From assembly GCF_007997075.1 (NCBI RefSeq), contig NZ_VORS01000009.1, positions 1 through 64,000 on the forward strand: DNA of 64,000 bases, given 5' to 3'. The position numbers and the translations under genes are program-made. Positions 1-10,787 of this stretch are shown here, piece after piece. Under the pieces are notes generated by a model. The model saw nothing but the letters and a program-made list of their open reading frames with translations. It made no database searches and had not been told where the DNA came from. Position 1 is the first letter of the stretch; the number at the start of each line of letters is the position of its first letter. The stretch is from Polaribacter sp. IC073. Its GTDB lineage: Bacteria; Bacteroidota; Bacteroidia; Flavobacteriales; Flavobacteriaceae.

Positions 1-59
1 ACTGAAAACAACTCTCTCAATGAACGAAACTAACAAACTAATATTCCTGTTAGCGGGTG

Positions 60-89
60 CAAACTTACAACACCTTTTTAATATCTCAA
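60..89 (-). promoter_or_regulatory. Consensus Bacteroidota promoter firing out of the window
   Basis: On the minus strand a TTG (positions 87-89) is followed by exactly 19 bases and then TAAGTTTG (60-67), a perfect match to the TTG-N19-TAnnTTTG promoter of Bacteroidota. T-tracts on the plus strand beyond position 89 are A-tracts upstream of the -33 element on the minus strand, like an UP element. Transcription would start near position 53 and leave the window to the left. The short leader contains GTTCATTGA, which I associate from memory with pre-16S leaders. The RNA operon itself is not visible. Confidence 0.6.
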
Positions 90-615
90 CTGTTTTTTTT
101 GCCTTTTTTTAAATTGTTTTTTTAATAGAACTTAAATCATTGAAAATATGGGGGTTATCGTGGGGGCTGTTTCTCTTTTTTTTTATGTTTTTTAGGGTGT
201 AAATTCTTTAAGCGTCTAATTCTTATTATTTTTAGTTACTTCGGTTACTATTATTAACACATAAGCTTATATGAAAACGTAAAAAAAAAGGATCTAATTC
301 TTATTGAATATATACTTTACTAGGTATTATTATACTAAACAACGTGTTTTTTAACTGTAAAAAAGTTAAAAAAACACGTCTGAAAAGCTTGTTTGACATT
401 CATCTCTTTTTTTAGAATGGATAATCCTTTTCAAAAATGACTGTGTTAGGGATTGAAATGACATCCTTTTTATGTTCAAACAAGGGGTAAGTGTCTGCTG
501 ATGCAAATAAATAAACTTACTAAAAAAAAAGTATTCTGAATAAATAACTCATAAAAAGATATAATGTAAAGCCCGACCACACCTTTTGTGTGGGAACACC
601 CAAGAAAAATAAATA
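90..615. other. Intergenic region, AT-rich, no gene
   Basis: About 520 bases with no credible open reading frame. It holds the upstream side of the leftward promoter, poly-T/poly-A tracts and, from 443 to 601, a structured repeat listed separately. The hairpin at 577-593 may terminate transcription of the DUF4294 gene, whose stop is at 616. Confidence 0.6.
443..601 (+). repeat. Structured dispersed repeat, copy 1
   Basis: The element begins GTGTTAGGGATTG and ends AAGCCCGACC-hairpin-GGGAACACCC. The hairpin is CCACAC/GTGTGG with a CTTTT loop (577-593). The same end motifs recur at 62143-62231 (GCGTTAGCGATTG ... GCGCGACCC ... GGGGAACGCCC), and a weaker relative lies at 5061-5155. The internal part differs in length between copies. 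No coding potential is visible. From memory, similar GATTG...GACC-hairpin-GGGAACGCCC blocks recur between genes of other flavobacteria. Confidence 0.55.
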
Positions 616-1344
616 CTAATTCTTCTTCTTTCTTTTCTTTTTCATTTTAGAAAACATCAACTTGTATTCTTCTACGTTGATTTTTGCTTTCTTAGATGTT
701 ATCGTTTTTAGGAAATCGAAATTTAATTTAGATTTTTGCGCTTGCAACTTATCGTCACGAAAAGCACGTTGCAGCACATCTTCTATTAAAAAATCTTCAT
801 TTACTGTTTCTGGTAGGTATTCTGTTTTTAAAGAGAGCTTAAAAATATTGGCAGTTACGTTGTACCAAAACGCTTTCCAACCACTTCTGAGTCCTCTTAT
901 ATTATTAAAAACAGTTTTACCGGTTTGACGATGAATTAATTTAATTAAAATACGACCTTCTGTAGTGGTCATTTTTTTCATCTGGTCTGTAAATTCACCT
1001 TCAACGTAATTTTGCACTAACCTTGTGTACTGTCGCTTCTTTCTTTTTGAATCGATTCTTTCTAATCTAGCGTTTAAACTATCTAATCTTTCTGAAGCTA
1101 ATTTTGCAAACGGATATGCTTTGTACACTTTTTTTCTAAACCACAAATAATATCGAATGTCTTCTTGCGAGTTGAATTTAGGTTTTGGCAAAAGTGCAAT
1201 TTCATTTAGTTGTATAACAATTGAATCTCCTGGTTTTACAAAAATATATTCATCTATGTTTTTAGGCAACGAATCTATACCTCTCTTTTGTGAAAAAGTA
1301 AGAAACGAAATTGTCATTATATATAGGTATAGTATTTTTTTCAA
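616..1344 (-). CDS. DUF4294 domain protein, exported
   Basis: The 242-residue product has an N-terminal hydrophobic signal (residues 1-18, ending near FSQ), so it is probably exported. A conserved central block (about 55-190) carries the LWFRKKVYKAYPFAKLA and QTGKTVFNNIRGLRSGWKA motifs that I recognise as the DUF4294 family of Bacteroidota. The C-terminus is strongly basic (KMKKKRKKKN). The family has no assigned function. Its stop lies close to a hairpin inside the repeat at 443-601, which could end the transcript. It is separated from ligA by about 110 bases and may be transcribed with it. Family assignment is fairly secure; function is unknown. Confidence 0.75.
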   Translation of the reverse strand: MKKILYLYIMTISFLTFSQKRGIDSLPKNIDEYIFVKPGDSIVIQLNEIALLPKPKFNSQEDIRYYLWFRKKVYKAYPFAKLASERLDSLNARLERIDSKRKKRQYTRLVQNYVEGEFTDQMKKMTTTEGRILIKLIHRQTGKTVFNNIRGLRSGWKAFWYNVTANIFKLSLKTEYLPETVNEDFLIEDVLQRAFRDDKLQAQKSKLNFDFLKTITSKKAKINVEEYKLMFSKMKKKRKKKN

Positions 1345-1457
1345 AAAAAAGATTATTTGAATTTGTTTATGATTTTATTTTTGACAGAAAAACACCTTTT
1401 AAGAATATAGGTTTATGTTCTTGGATGCTCTACTGCAAAATAGATACCAAAGTTTAT

Positions 1458-4196
<2,739 letters not shown>

Positions 4197-4218
4197 AATT
4201 TAAAATATATTTTTAAGT

Positions 4219-4285
4219 TGTCTTTTTGAGCGTAATCGAAAATTTTATTAAAATTAATAAGTTATCGACTGCACTCAAAAAGGCA
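4219..4285. terminator. Palindromic REP-like element / bidirectional terminator
   Basis: The arms TTTTTGAGCGTAATCGA (within 4219-4239) and TCGACTGCACTCAAAAA (within 4265-4285) are imperfect inverted repeats, pairing at about 17 of 21 positions around an AT-rich loop. The element lies between two convergent genes, where a bidirectional terminator is expected. The arm sequence resembles, from memory, a TTTGAGCGnAGTCGA palindrome scattered in flavobacterial intergenic DNA. Confidence 0.6.
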
Positions 4286-4308
4286 TTTTTTTTAAAGTAA
4301 ATGCTATT

Positions 4309-4878
4309 TTACTCTCTTACAGTTCCTGTAAAATGATTTACTTTAGAGTTTATAGGATTCCCAGAAGATCTTCTAAAACTGGCTACTTGACCAGCATGCC
4401 AAATTGCATCTGCAATTGGACCGTTAATTACATTAAAAAAGGGAACACTAATTTTACTTTCTTTTTTTACTGTAAATTCTGATAAGTTTTTACTTGCCTT
4501 AATTCTATTACTTATCGCTTGCAGGTTTAAAAGTGTTTGTTTTCTCATTTCTACAAACGTCATTTTTTCCTTTTCTATTTCTTGTTTGAATTCCGTTTTT
4601 ATTAAACGCAACATCATATTAGATAAATCGTATAAATGATTTACGGTTTTCTGACAATCTCTCCCTTCTCCTTGTGGCTGATATGCTAAGTCTTCGGCAC
4701 GCAAACCTTCTGTTGCCCAATAATATCTAAAACCTAAACCATCTATCATTCTTGCAACAGTATTTTGTGCTGTGTAATTTTCCTTCATTTGAGGAATCTG
4801 ATGATATGGCAACTTTTCCTGTGAATTTATTGAAACAGTAAAAAATAAGATGGTTATAATTATTGGTTTAATATTCAT
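4309..4878 (-). CDS. DinB-like (DinB/DUF664 superfamily) exported protein
   Basis: The 189-residue product starts with a signal peptide (hydrophobic residues 5-17, cleavage near INSQ). The rest is a four-helix DinB-type domain: the N-terminal helix has MIDGLGFRYYWATEGL, a middle helix has KTVNHLYDLSNMMLRLI with a possible metal-binding histidine, and the C-terminal block has IADAIWHAGQVASFRR, the usual position of a conserved histidine. The superfamily includes metal-dependent transferases acting on thiols, but exported members are uncharacterised. It stands alone, convergent with the preceding gene. The superfamily call is moderately sure; the activity is not known. Confidence 0.72.
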   Translation of the reverse strand: MNIKPIIITILFFTVSINSQEKLPYHQIPQMKENYTAQNTVARMIDGLGFRYYWATEGLRAEDLAYQPQGEGRDCQKTVNHLYDLSNMMLRLIKTEFKQEIEKEKMTFVEMRKQTLLNLQAISNRIKASKNLSEFTVKKESKISVPFFNVINGPIADAIWHAGQVASFRRSSGNPINSKVNHFTGTVRE

Positions 4879-5060
4879 TCTTTTTATTTTGAATGCTAAA
4901 TTACGGAAAAGATTATTTTTTTATTAATATCTAATTGCAATTTATTTATAAAGTCTATTTCTTAACACGAAGGCACATAAAAAACATAAATATCTTTTCT
5001 TTTGATGAGACTCTTTTTAGGTTCTTCAGGCTTTATCCTTATGTCAAAAATTGATAATTA

Positions 5061-5155
5061 AGCTTAGTCCTGATTGAAGCATTTGGTTGAACGCTTTTTT
5101 TTTATAAAAAAGCGAGTGCCTTTCGCCTTGGCTCAAGATAAACTCCAAACAGAAA
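5061..5155 (+). repeat. Structured dispersed repeat, degenerate copy 3
   Basis: The segment GATTGAAGCATTTGGTTGAA (from 5071) matches GATTGAGGCATTTGTTGAA in the copy at 62143, and AGCGAGTGCC (5111-5120) matches AGCGACTGCC there. Between them lies a hairpin with arms CGCTTTTTT and AAAAAAGCG. The terminal GGGAACGCCC block is not conserved, so this is a decayed or variant copy. Confidence 0.45.
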
Positions 5156-5162
5156 ATAACTT

Positions 5163-5203
5163 CTAAAAAAACAAACCCCGAGACAAAAAATGTATCGGAG
5201 TTT
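5163..5203 (-). terminator. Rho-independent terminator candidate for GAPDH
   Basis: On the minus strand a 12-base stem (AAACTCCGATAC with GTCTCGGGGTTT, 10 of 12 paired) is followed by GTTTTTTTAG. It lies about 135 bases past the GAPDH stop codon. Confidence 0.5.
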
Positions 5204-5335
5204 TACATTCAATTTCCATTGAATACACTTGCATCAAAAGTGTTATTATAATTTGAGATCCCGTTATAAAACCGGGATTATTTCAACTAGCTGTTTTAAA
5301 TTTGTTACTTTGCAACTTTTTAAAACAGCGTTTCA

Positions 5336-6778
5336 TTAATAATAGGTAAATCTTCTCACTTTTGCGATGTGTTTTGCCAAGCGAATTACTTGGTGGGAAT
5401 AACCGTATTCATTATCATACCAAACATAAATTACAATAGTTTCATTGTCTGTAATGGTTGCCTTACTGTCGAATATTGATGGCGCAGTCGTTCCAATAAT
5501 ATCTGAAGAAACCAACTCATTATCTATAGAGTATTTTATTTGCTCTACTAAATCACCTTCTAAAGCATATTTTTTAATTAAAGAATTTACGCCCTCTTTT
5601 GTCACTTTGGTATTTAATTGTAAATTTAAAATAGCCAAAGAACCGTTCGGAACAGGAACTCGAATTGCGTTAGAAGTTAGTTTGCCCGCTAAAGCTGGTA
5701 TTGCTTTTGCAACTGCTGCACCTGCACCTGTTTCTGTAATGACCATATTTAAAGCTGCAGCTCTTCCTCTTCTATATTTACTGTGCATATTATCCACTAA
5801 ATTCTGGTCGTTTGTATATGCGTGAATGGTTTCTAAATGTCCTTTTTTAATTCCGTAATTATCTTCTATCACCTTTAAAATTGGTGTAATTGCATTGGTT
5901 GTGCAGGAGGCAGCAGAAAAAATATTTTCTTTGTCTGGGTTATTTTGTTTATGATTTACACCATGAACAATATTAGGAACTCCTTTTGCTGGTGCTGTAA
6001 TTAAAACTTTACTTGCTCCTTTCGATTTTAAATGCCTGCTTAATTCAACGTCATTTTTAAAAGCTCCTGTATTGTCTATAATTAGCGCGTCTTTAATTCC
6101 GTATTTTGTATAATCGATATCTTCTGGGCTATTTGCAGAAATCACATAAACAGTGGTACCGTTAATAATTAGTGCACTGTTTTCTACGTCTGTTTGAACC
6201 GTTCCTAAAAAGTCTCTGTGTACAGAATCTACACTTAATAAAGAAGCTCTTTTTTCTAAAATAGTCTCATTTATTTCTCCACGAATTACAATTGCCCGCA
6301 ACCTTAACTGAGAACCTTTTCCCATTTTTGTCATTAACTCTCTAGCTAATAAACGCCCAATTCTACCAAAACCATATAAAACTACGTCTTTTGGTTGAAT
6401 GTCTTTTGCGACTGTTGCGTCTTTTAACTTGTTTTGAACAAAAGCAACTTTGTCCTCACAGTTTTCTGAACTCAAATAACATTCGTAGGCCAATTTACCA
6501 ATGTCTAATTTAGAAGACGGTAAATCTATTTGCTGAATTGCCTTTGCAATATCTAAAGCATCTAGAATTGAAATTGGCTTGTTTACAAATTCTCTTGCAT
6601 ACTCTATTAGATTTAAAACCTCACTAGCTCTTTTATCTACTAAAGGGTTTTTAAAAAGCACCAATTCAATCGATTTATCATACCATAAACCGTTTACGAT
6701 ATTAATAAATTCTACTGTAGCTCTTCTTGTTTGTGCTTGTAATAAAACTTCTTCGTTGTAATTTACTTTTGTTGACAT
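5336..6778 (-). CDS. gap: Glyceraldehyde-3-phosphate dehydrogenase, long form
   Basis: Oxidises glyceraldehyde 3-phosphate to 1,3-bisphosphoglycerate, or works in reverse in gluconeogenesis. The 480-residue chain carries about 130 extra N-terminal residues before the Rossmann motif GFGRIGR (136-142). The catalytic cysteine lies in AASCTTN (Cys292), and HAYTNDQ and WYDNEYGYSHQ are present. Ordinary GAPDH has about 335 residues; this long form is known in Bacteroidota and some gammaproteobacteria. The role of the N-terminal helical extension is unclear. A -7 box lies 29 bases upstream of the ATG, so the gene has its own promoter. A terminator separates it from htrA. Confidence 0.93.
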   Translation of the reverse strand: MSTKVNYNEEVLLQAQTRRATVEFINIVNGLWYDKSIELVLFKNPLVDKRASEVLNLIEYAREFVNKPISILDALDIAKAIQQIDLPSSKLDIGKLAYECYLSSENCEDKVAFVQNKLKDATVAKDIQPKDVVLYGFGRIGRLLARELMTKMGKGSQLRLRAIVIRGEINETILEKRASLLSVDSVHRDFLGTVQTDVENSALIINGTTVYVISANSPEDIDYTKYGIKDALIIDNTGAFKNDVELSRHLKSKGASKVLITAPAKGVPNIVHGVNHKQNNPDKENIFSAASCTTNAITPILKVIEDNYGIKKGHLETIHAYTNDQNLVDNMHSKYRRGRAAALNMVITETGAGAAVAKAIPALAGKLTSNAIRVPVPNGSLAILNLQLNTKVTKEGVNSLIKKYALEGDLVEQIKYSIDNELVSSDIIGTTAPSIFDSKATITDNETIVIYVWYDNEYGYSHQVIRLAKHIAKVRRFTYY

Positions 6779-6806
6779 AGTTGTGTTACTATAATTAAAT
6801 TTTCGG

Positions 6807-6814
6807 CAAAAGTA
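6807..6814 (-). promoter_or_regulatory. -7 promoter box for gap
   Basis: TACTTTTG on the minus strand matches the TAnnTTTG -7 consensus. No TTG is found at the expected -33 position. The predicted start of transcription is near 6801, about 23 bases before the gap ATG. Confidence 0.5.
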
Positions 6815-6863
6815 TCTATTTTTTTCACAACACGAAATCGATTTCGTTAAAAGTTTTAAAATA

Positions 6864-6894
6864 AAAAAATCCTGATTTAAAATCAGGATTTTTT
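6864..6894 (-). terminator. Terminator of htrA
   Basis: The inverted repeat AATCCTGATTT/AAATCAGGATT is flanked by A- and T-tracts. On the minus strand it ends in a run of Ts directly after the htrA stop codon (6913), giving a classic intrinsic terminator. Confidence 0.8.
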
Positions 6895-6912
6895 AATAGA
6901 TAAAATACTTTC

Positions 6913-8289
6913 TTAAAAACGAATTCTTTCTCTTTCTCCTTCTAAGTTTATCAACTCTATAATATTATTAGAATATTTAGGGTTGTATAATTTATTTAAA
7001 AGAGCAGCTGTTTCTTTAGCATTATCCACTTCTTTATCGTTTATTTTAGTAATAATGTAGTTACTTAAACCATACTTAGTGTCCTTAACTATTTTTATTC
7101 CACTATTGATTTTTCTAAGTTTCTTTTCTTCTTTAGACAACTCTTTTAATTCCCAACCCAGTGCTGTTACAGTAATAGCCTTTATCTTTTTTGTCAATGT
7201 CACATTTTTTACCAACAAATCTCCATCTCTTACAACAGTAATAGCTACAGATTCTCCTGGTCTTTTTGCCGTTAATTGCCCTCTTAATTCAGAAAACTTA
7301 GAAATTTTAACACTGTTTATTTTTACAATAATATCATCCTTTTGTAAACCTGCATTTGATGCTCCTTGGTTTTTTTCTACGTCTGCTATTCTTACACCTT
7401 CTACCTTATCATCTTCAGCTGGTAAGAAACGAATTCCTAAAACAGCTTCTTGTACAGTACCAAACTCTAGAATATCATCAATTATTTTTTTTGCAATGTT
7501 AGAAGGTACTGCAAAAGAATACCCAATAAAAGAACCTGTTTTAGAAGAAATGGCGGTATTTATTCCTATTAATTCGCCGCGTGAATTCACCAAAGCCCCT
7601 CCACTATTCCCAGGGTTTACAGCTGCATCTGTCTGTATAAAAGACTCTATATTTCTGTTTCCTTCTAAATCTCTTCCTTTAGCAGAAATAATTCCTGCAG
7701 TTACGGTAGACGTTAGGTTATAAGGGTTCCCAACCGCTAAAACCCATTCTCCTATTTTTATATTATCTGAATTTGCAAAAGCTACGTACGGCAAATCTAT
7801 ACCTGCATCAATTTTTAATAAAGCAATATCATTCGCGGCATCTCTTCCTATTAATTCTGCTTTGTATTTCTTTTTATTATTTAATGTTATTTCTAATGCG
7901 CTTGCACCATCAATTACATGATTATTCGTTACAATATAACCATCTTCAGAAATAATAACACCACTTCCTGTACCAACTTGTTCGTACTGTCTTTGTCCGT
8001 TTCCTCTTCCGAAAAAAAGATCTAACTGATTTGTTTGCGTTCTAATTGCCGTATTTTTAACATGAACAACAGCATGTACCGTTTTGTCTGCAGCAACTGT
8101 AAAATCTGTAGACATTTCTACCGAACCAGTGCTTTTAAAATTCGGATTATAATTTGTTGGAACCGTTTCTATAGGATTTTGAACTGCTCTTTCTATGACT
8201 ACTTGATCATTAAATAGCATCTTGTAACCACCCAAAGTAAGTGCTCCTCCTAAAATTGCCATACCAAGAAAACTGAATGCTTTTTTCAT
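6913..8289 (-). CDS. degP: HtrA/DegP-type periplasmic serine protease
   Basis: Degrades or refolds misfolded envelope proteins. The 458-residue chain begins with a signal or anchor segment (FLGMAILGGALTLGG). The trypsin-like domain shows the full triad: His124 in TNNHVIDG, Asp154 in ANDIALLKID and Ser229 in NPGNSGGALVN. Two PDZ domains follow: the first near residues 275-370 (AGLQKDDIIVKINS), the second degenerate near 380-455 (YIITKINDKEVDNAKET). The gene is monocistronic, with a -7 box 20 bases upstream and a strong terminator downstream. Assignment to the DegP/DegQ/DegS group is clear; which subtype is not. Confidence 0.94.
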   Translation of the reverse strand: MKKAFSFLGMAILGGALTLGGYKMLFNDQVVIERAVQNPIETVPTNYNPNFKSTGSVEMSTDFTVAADKTVHAVVHVKNTAIRTQTNQLDLFFGRGNGQRQYEQVGTGSGVIISEDGYIVTNNHVIDGASALEITLNNKKKYKAELIGRDAANDIALLKIDAGIDLPYVAFANSDNIKIGEWVLAVGNPYNLTSTVTAGIISAKGRDLEGNRNIESFIQTDAAVNPGNSGGALVNSRGELIGINTAISSKTGSFIGYSFAVPSNIAKKIIDDILEFGTVQEAVLGIRFLPAEDDKVEGVRIADVEKNQGASNAGLQKDDIIVKINSVKISKFSELRGQLTAKRPGESVAITVVRDGDLLVKNVTLTKKIKAITVTALGWELKELSKEEKKLRKINSGIKIVKDTKYGLSNYIITKINDKEVDNAKETAALLNKLYNPKYSNNIIELINLEGERERIRF

Positions 8290-8309
8290 TTTTATTTATT
8301 TTTGTTATC

Positions 8310-8317
8310 CAAAGATA
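8310..8317 (-). promoter_or_regulatory. -7 promoter box for htrA
   Basis: TATCTTTG on the minus strand matches TAnnTTTG. It implies a leader of roughly 10-15 bases before the htrA ATG at 8289. Confidence 0.5.
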
Positions 8318-8406
8318 TAATTTTAACATATTAAAAAAATCTGTTTAACTTCTTTTTAACGGACTTTAACCACTTTTTAACAACCATTAATTATACGCGA
8401 AATACT

Positions 8407-8414
8407 TATCTTTG
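8407..8414 (+). promoter_or_regulatory. -7 promoter box for dapF (leaderless spacing)
   Basis: TATCTTTG ends four bases before the dapF ATG at 8419. Since Bacteroidota transcription starts a few bases after this box, the mRNA is predicted to begin at or next to the AUG. Confidence 0.55.
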
Positions 8415-8418
8415 TTGT

Positions 8419-9189
8419 ATGAATTTGAATTTTTATAAATATCAAGGAACAGGAAACGATTTTGTAATGGTAGATAACCGAACAAAAGTATTTCCTAAAG
8501 GAAACCTTAAAGTAATCTCTCATCTTTGCGACAGGAATTTTGGTATTGGCGCAGATGGTGTTATTTTGATTGAAAAGAACACTGAATTTGATTTCAAGAT
8601 GATTTATTTCAATGCTGATGGTAGTGAAACTTTTTGCGGAAATGGAGGAAGATGTACTGTTGCTTTTGCAAAATATTTAGGCATTATTAAAAATACTACA
8701 AACTTTATTGCTGTTGATGGTTCTCATTTTGCTGAAATAGAAAATAGTATTGTTTCTCTAAAAATGATTGATGTTGAAGATTTACAAGTAAATGAGCACT
8801 CCGTTTTTACGTATACAGGAACACAGCATCATGTGGAATTGGTTGAAAGTTTAGACAATTACCCCGTTTATGAAAACGGTAAAAAAATAAGAGATTCATA
8901 TGCAGCCCCTGGAAGTAATGTGAATTTTGTAGAACAAATTAATGAGGCTACTTTTAAAGTTAGAACCTATGAAAAAGGGGTAGAAAATGAAACTTTAGCA
9001 TGCGGAACGGGTGTTACAGCAGTTGCAATTGCAATGCACAAAATAAATAAAACAACTAGTAATTTAATTTCATTGCCTGTAGAAGGTGGAAATTTAGAGG
9101 TTTCTTTTACAGAAAAAAATGGCGTTTACCAAAACGTGTTTTTAAAAGGATCTGCTACTTTTGTTTTTAAAGGTCAAATACAAATTTAA
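8419..9189 (+). CDS. dapF: Diaminopimelate epimerase
   Basis: Converts LL- to meso-diaminopimelate for peptidoglycan and lysine synthesis. The 256-residue enzyme has both catalytic cysteines: Cys73 in ETFCGNGGRC and Cys195 in LACGTGVTA. It also has the N-terminal YQGTGNDFVMVDNR substrate loop, which confirms the start. It is first in a plus-strand block with a GNAT acetyltransferase, mltG and DUF2279, a peptidoglycan-biased neighbourhood. Its stop codon overlaps the next start by one base, so translation is coupled. The -7 box ends four bases before the ATG, predicting a leaderless transcript. Confidence 0.96.
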   Translation: MNLNFYKYQGTGNDFVMVDNRTKVFPKGNLKVISHLCDRNFGIGADGVILIEKNTEFDFKMIYFNADGSETFCGNGGRCTVAFAKYLGIIKNTTNFIAVDGSHFAEIENSIVSLKMIDVEDLQVNEHSVFTYTGTQHHVELVESLDNYPVYENGKKIRDSYAAPGSNVNFVEQINEATFKVRTYEKGVENETLACGTGVTAVAIAMHKINKTTSNLISLPVEGGNLEVSFTEKNGVYQNVFLKGSATFVFKGQIQI

Positions 9190-9710
9190 TGCAAAATCTA
9201 GAAGGACCAAATATTAACTTACGTGCTTTAGAGCCAGAAGATTTAGACTTTCTATACAATATAGAAAATAACGAATCTTTTTGGGAAATAAGTCATACTC
9301 AAACTCCGTTTTCTAAATTTATTTTGAGACAGTACTTAGAAAATGCACATTTAGATATTTTTGAAGCAAAACAACTACGCTTATTAATAGAAGACAAATC
9401 AACAAAAAGACAATTAGGAATGATTGATGTTTTTGATTTTAATCCGCAACATAAAAGAGCTGGAATTGGGATTTTAATTCATCCCGATTTTCAACAAAAT
9501 GGTTATGCGTCAGAAGCACTGTCCGTTTTAATTAATTATGCATTTTCTCATTTGAATTTACATCAATTATATGCGAATATTACTTCAGATAATGCTAAAA
9601 GTATTTCTTTATTTACAAAACATAAATTTGAAAAAGTGGGTGTAAAAAAAGAGTGGATTTTATCCGAAGGAAAATTTAAAGATGAAATCTTATTTCAATT
9701 GATTAAATAG
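9189..9710 (+). CDS. GNAT family N-acetyltransferase (RimJ/RimL-like)
   Basis: The 173-residue protein has the N-terminal NLRALEPEDLDFLYNIENN motif typical of the RimJ/RimL type and the acetyl-CoA loop in HKRAGIGILIHPDFQQNGYASEAL (Q/R-x-x-G-x-A-like). It ends with the usual KSISLFTKHKFEKVG segment. RimJ/RimL enzymes acetylate protein N-termini, but many members act on small molecules, so the substrate is open. The ATG overlaps the last base of the dapF stop, so it is translationally coupled and in the same operon. mltG follows after 28 bases. Confidence 0.88.
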   Translation: MQNLEGPNINLRALEPEDLDFLYNIENNESFWEISHTQTPFSKFILRQYLENAHLDIFEAKQLRLLIEDKSTKRQLGMIDVFDFNPQHKRAGIGILIHPDFQQNGYASEALSVLINYAFSHLNLHQLYANITSDNAKSISLFTKHKFEKVGVKKEWILSEGKFKDEILFQLIK

Positions 9711-9738
9711 TAACTTTACAGCCTAAATAAACAGACAA

Positions 9739-10764
9739 TTGAAGAAAAAAATTATTTACACATTTACTGCCCTTTTAATAATTGGTGGAATGTTTGGTTA
9801 CAACTATTATCAAAAAATATTCGGACAAGCAATTACAAAAGAACATGTGCTATACGTAACAGCTACAAATAGTTTGTTAGATATTAAAAAGGAATTAGAA
9901 GAATATTCTAAAAGCCCAGAAACTTTTCTTTGGGTTGCAGCTAAAAAGGACTTTTCAAATCCTAAACCTGGTAGATATGTTTTAACAGTAGGGATGTCTA
10001 ATAATGATCTTGTTAATATGTTGCGAAGCGGAAGACAAACCCCTTTTAAATTGTCTTTTAACAATCAAGATACTCTAGAGAAATTTGCTGGTAGAATTGC
10101 AGAACAAATAAATGCAGATTCTATTTCTTTATTAACTTCTTTTAAAGACGATACATTTTTATCTAAAAATAGCTTAACGGATAAATCTGTACTCCAACTA
10201 TTTATACCAAATACGTATGAATTTTATTGGACGGTTTCTCCAGAAAATTTTAGATCTAAAATGTTGGTTGCTTATAAGAGATTTTGGAATGACAGCAGAC
10301 TTCAAAAAGCCAAAAAGTTAAATCTAACAAAAGAAGAAGTGAGTACTTTGGCTTCAATCGTTCAAAAAGAAACAGCACAAAATTCTGAAAGACCAATTGT
10401 TGCTGGTTTGTATTTAAATCGTCTTGAAAATGGTTGGCCTTTGCAAGCAGATCCTACAATTATCTATTGTGTAAAAGAAATAAAAGGGCAAGATTACGTT
10501 GTGAAAAGAGTTTTAACGGTAGATTTAGAAATTAACTCTCCGTACAACACCTATAAAAATAAAGGTTTACCACCTACTTTAATTTCTATGCCAGATATTT
10601 CTGCAATCGACGGCGTTTTAAATGCTACTAAACACAACTACTTTTATATGTGTGCTAGCATCGATAAAATTGGCTATCATGAGTTTGCAAAAACCTTAAC
10701 ACAACACAATAGAAATGCAGCAAAATACCAACGATGGTTAAGCGCACAAGGTGTAAATAGATAG
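9739..10764 (+). CDS. mltG: Endolytic murein transglycosylase MltG
   Basis: Cleaves nascent glycan strands and so sets their length. The 341-residue protein has one N-terminal membrane anchor (IIYTFTALLIIGGMFGYNYY). The YceG catalytic domain has LASIVQKETAQ, with the catalytic glutamate in KET (Glu211), then AGLYLNRLENGWPLQADPT and SPYNTYKNKGLPPTLI. The start is a TTG followed directly by the lysines that precede the anchor. The next internal Met (18) would remove the anchor, so TTG was kept. It lies between the GNAT gene and DUF2279 in the dapF block. Confidence 0.93.
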   Translation: MKKKIIYTFTALLIIGGMFGYNYYQKIFGQAITKEHVLYVTATNSLLDIKKELEEYSKSPETFLWVAAKKDFSNPKPGRYVLTVGMSNNDLVNMLRSGRQTPFKLSFNNQDTLEKFAGRIAEQINADSISLLTSFKDDTFLSKNSLTDKSVLQLFIPNTYEFYWTVSPENFRSKMLVAYKRFWNDSRLQKAKKLNLTKEEVSTLASIVQKETAQNSERPIVAGLYLNRLENGWPLQADPTIIYCVKEIKGQDYVVKRVLTVDLEINSPYNTYKNKGLPPTLISMPDISAIDGVLNATKHNYFYMCASIDKIGYHEFAKTLTQHNRNAAKYQRWLSAQGVNR

Positions 10765-10787
10765 TTGATTTTTTAATTATATAAATT

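Larger units (their letters stand above)
4879..5335. other. Intergenic region with repeats and hairpins
   Basis: No gene is seen in these 457 bases. The region holds a degenerate repeat copy (5061-5155), a terminator-like hairpin on the minus strand (5163-5203), and two further inverted repeats just downstream of the GAPDH stop: ATCCCG/CGGGAT near 5260-5280 and CTGTTTTAAA/TTTAAAACAG near 5291-5328. The stacked hairpins probably end or stabilise the GAPDH transcript. Confidence 0.55.

Noticed and set aside
4960..5000. ACACGAAGGCACATAAAAAACATAAA segment as a repeat
   Set aside because: It resembles low-complexity intergenic sequence seen in many genomes, but no second copy was seen in the window.
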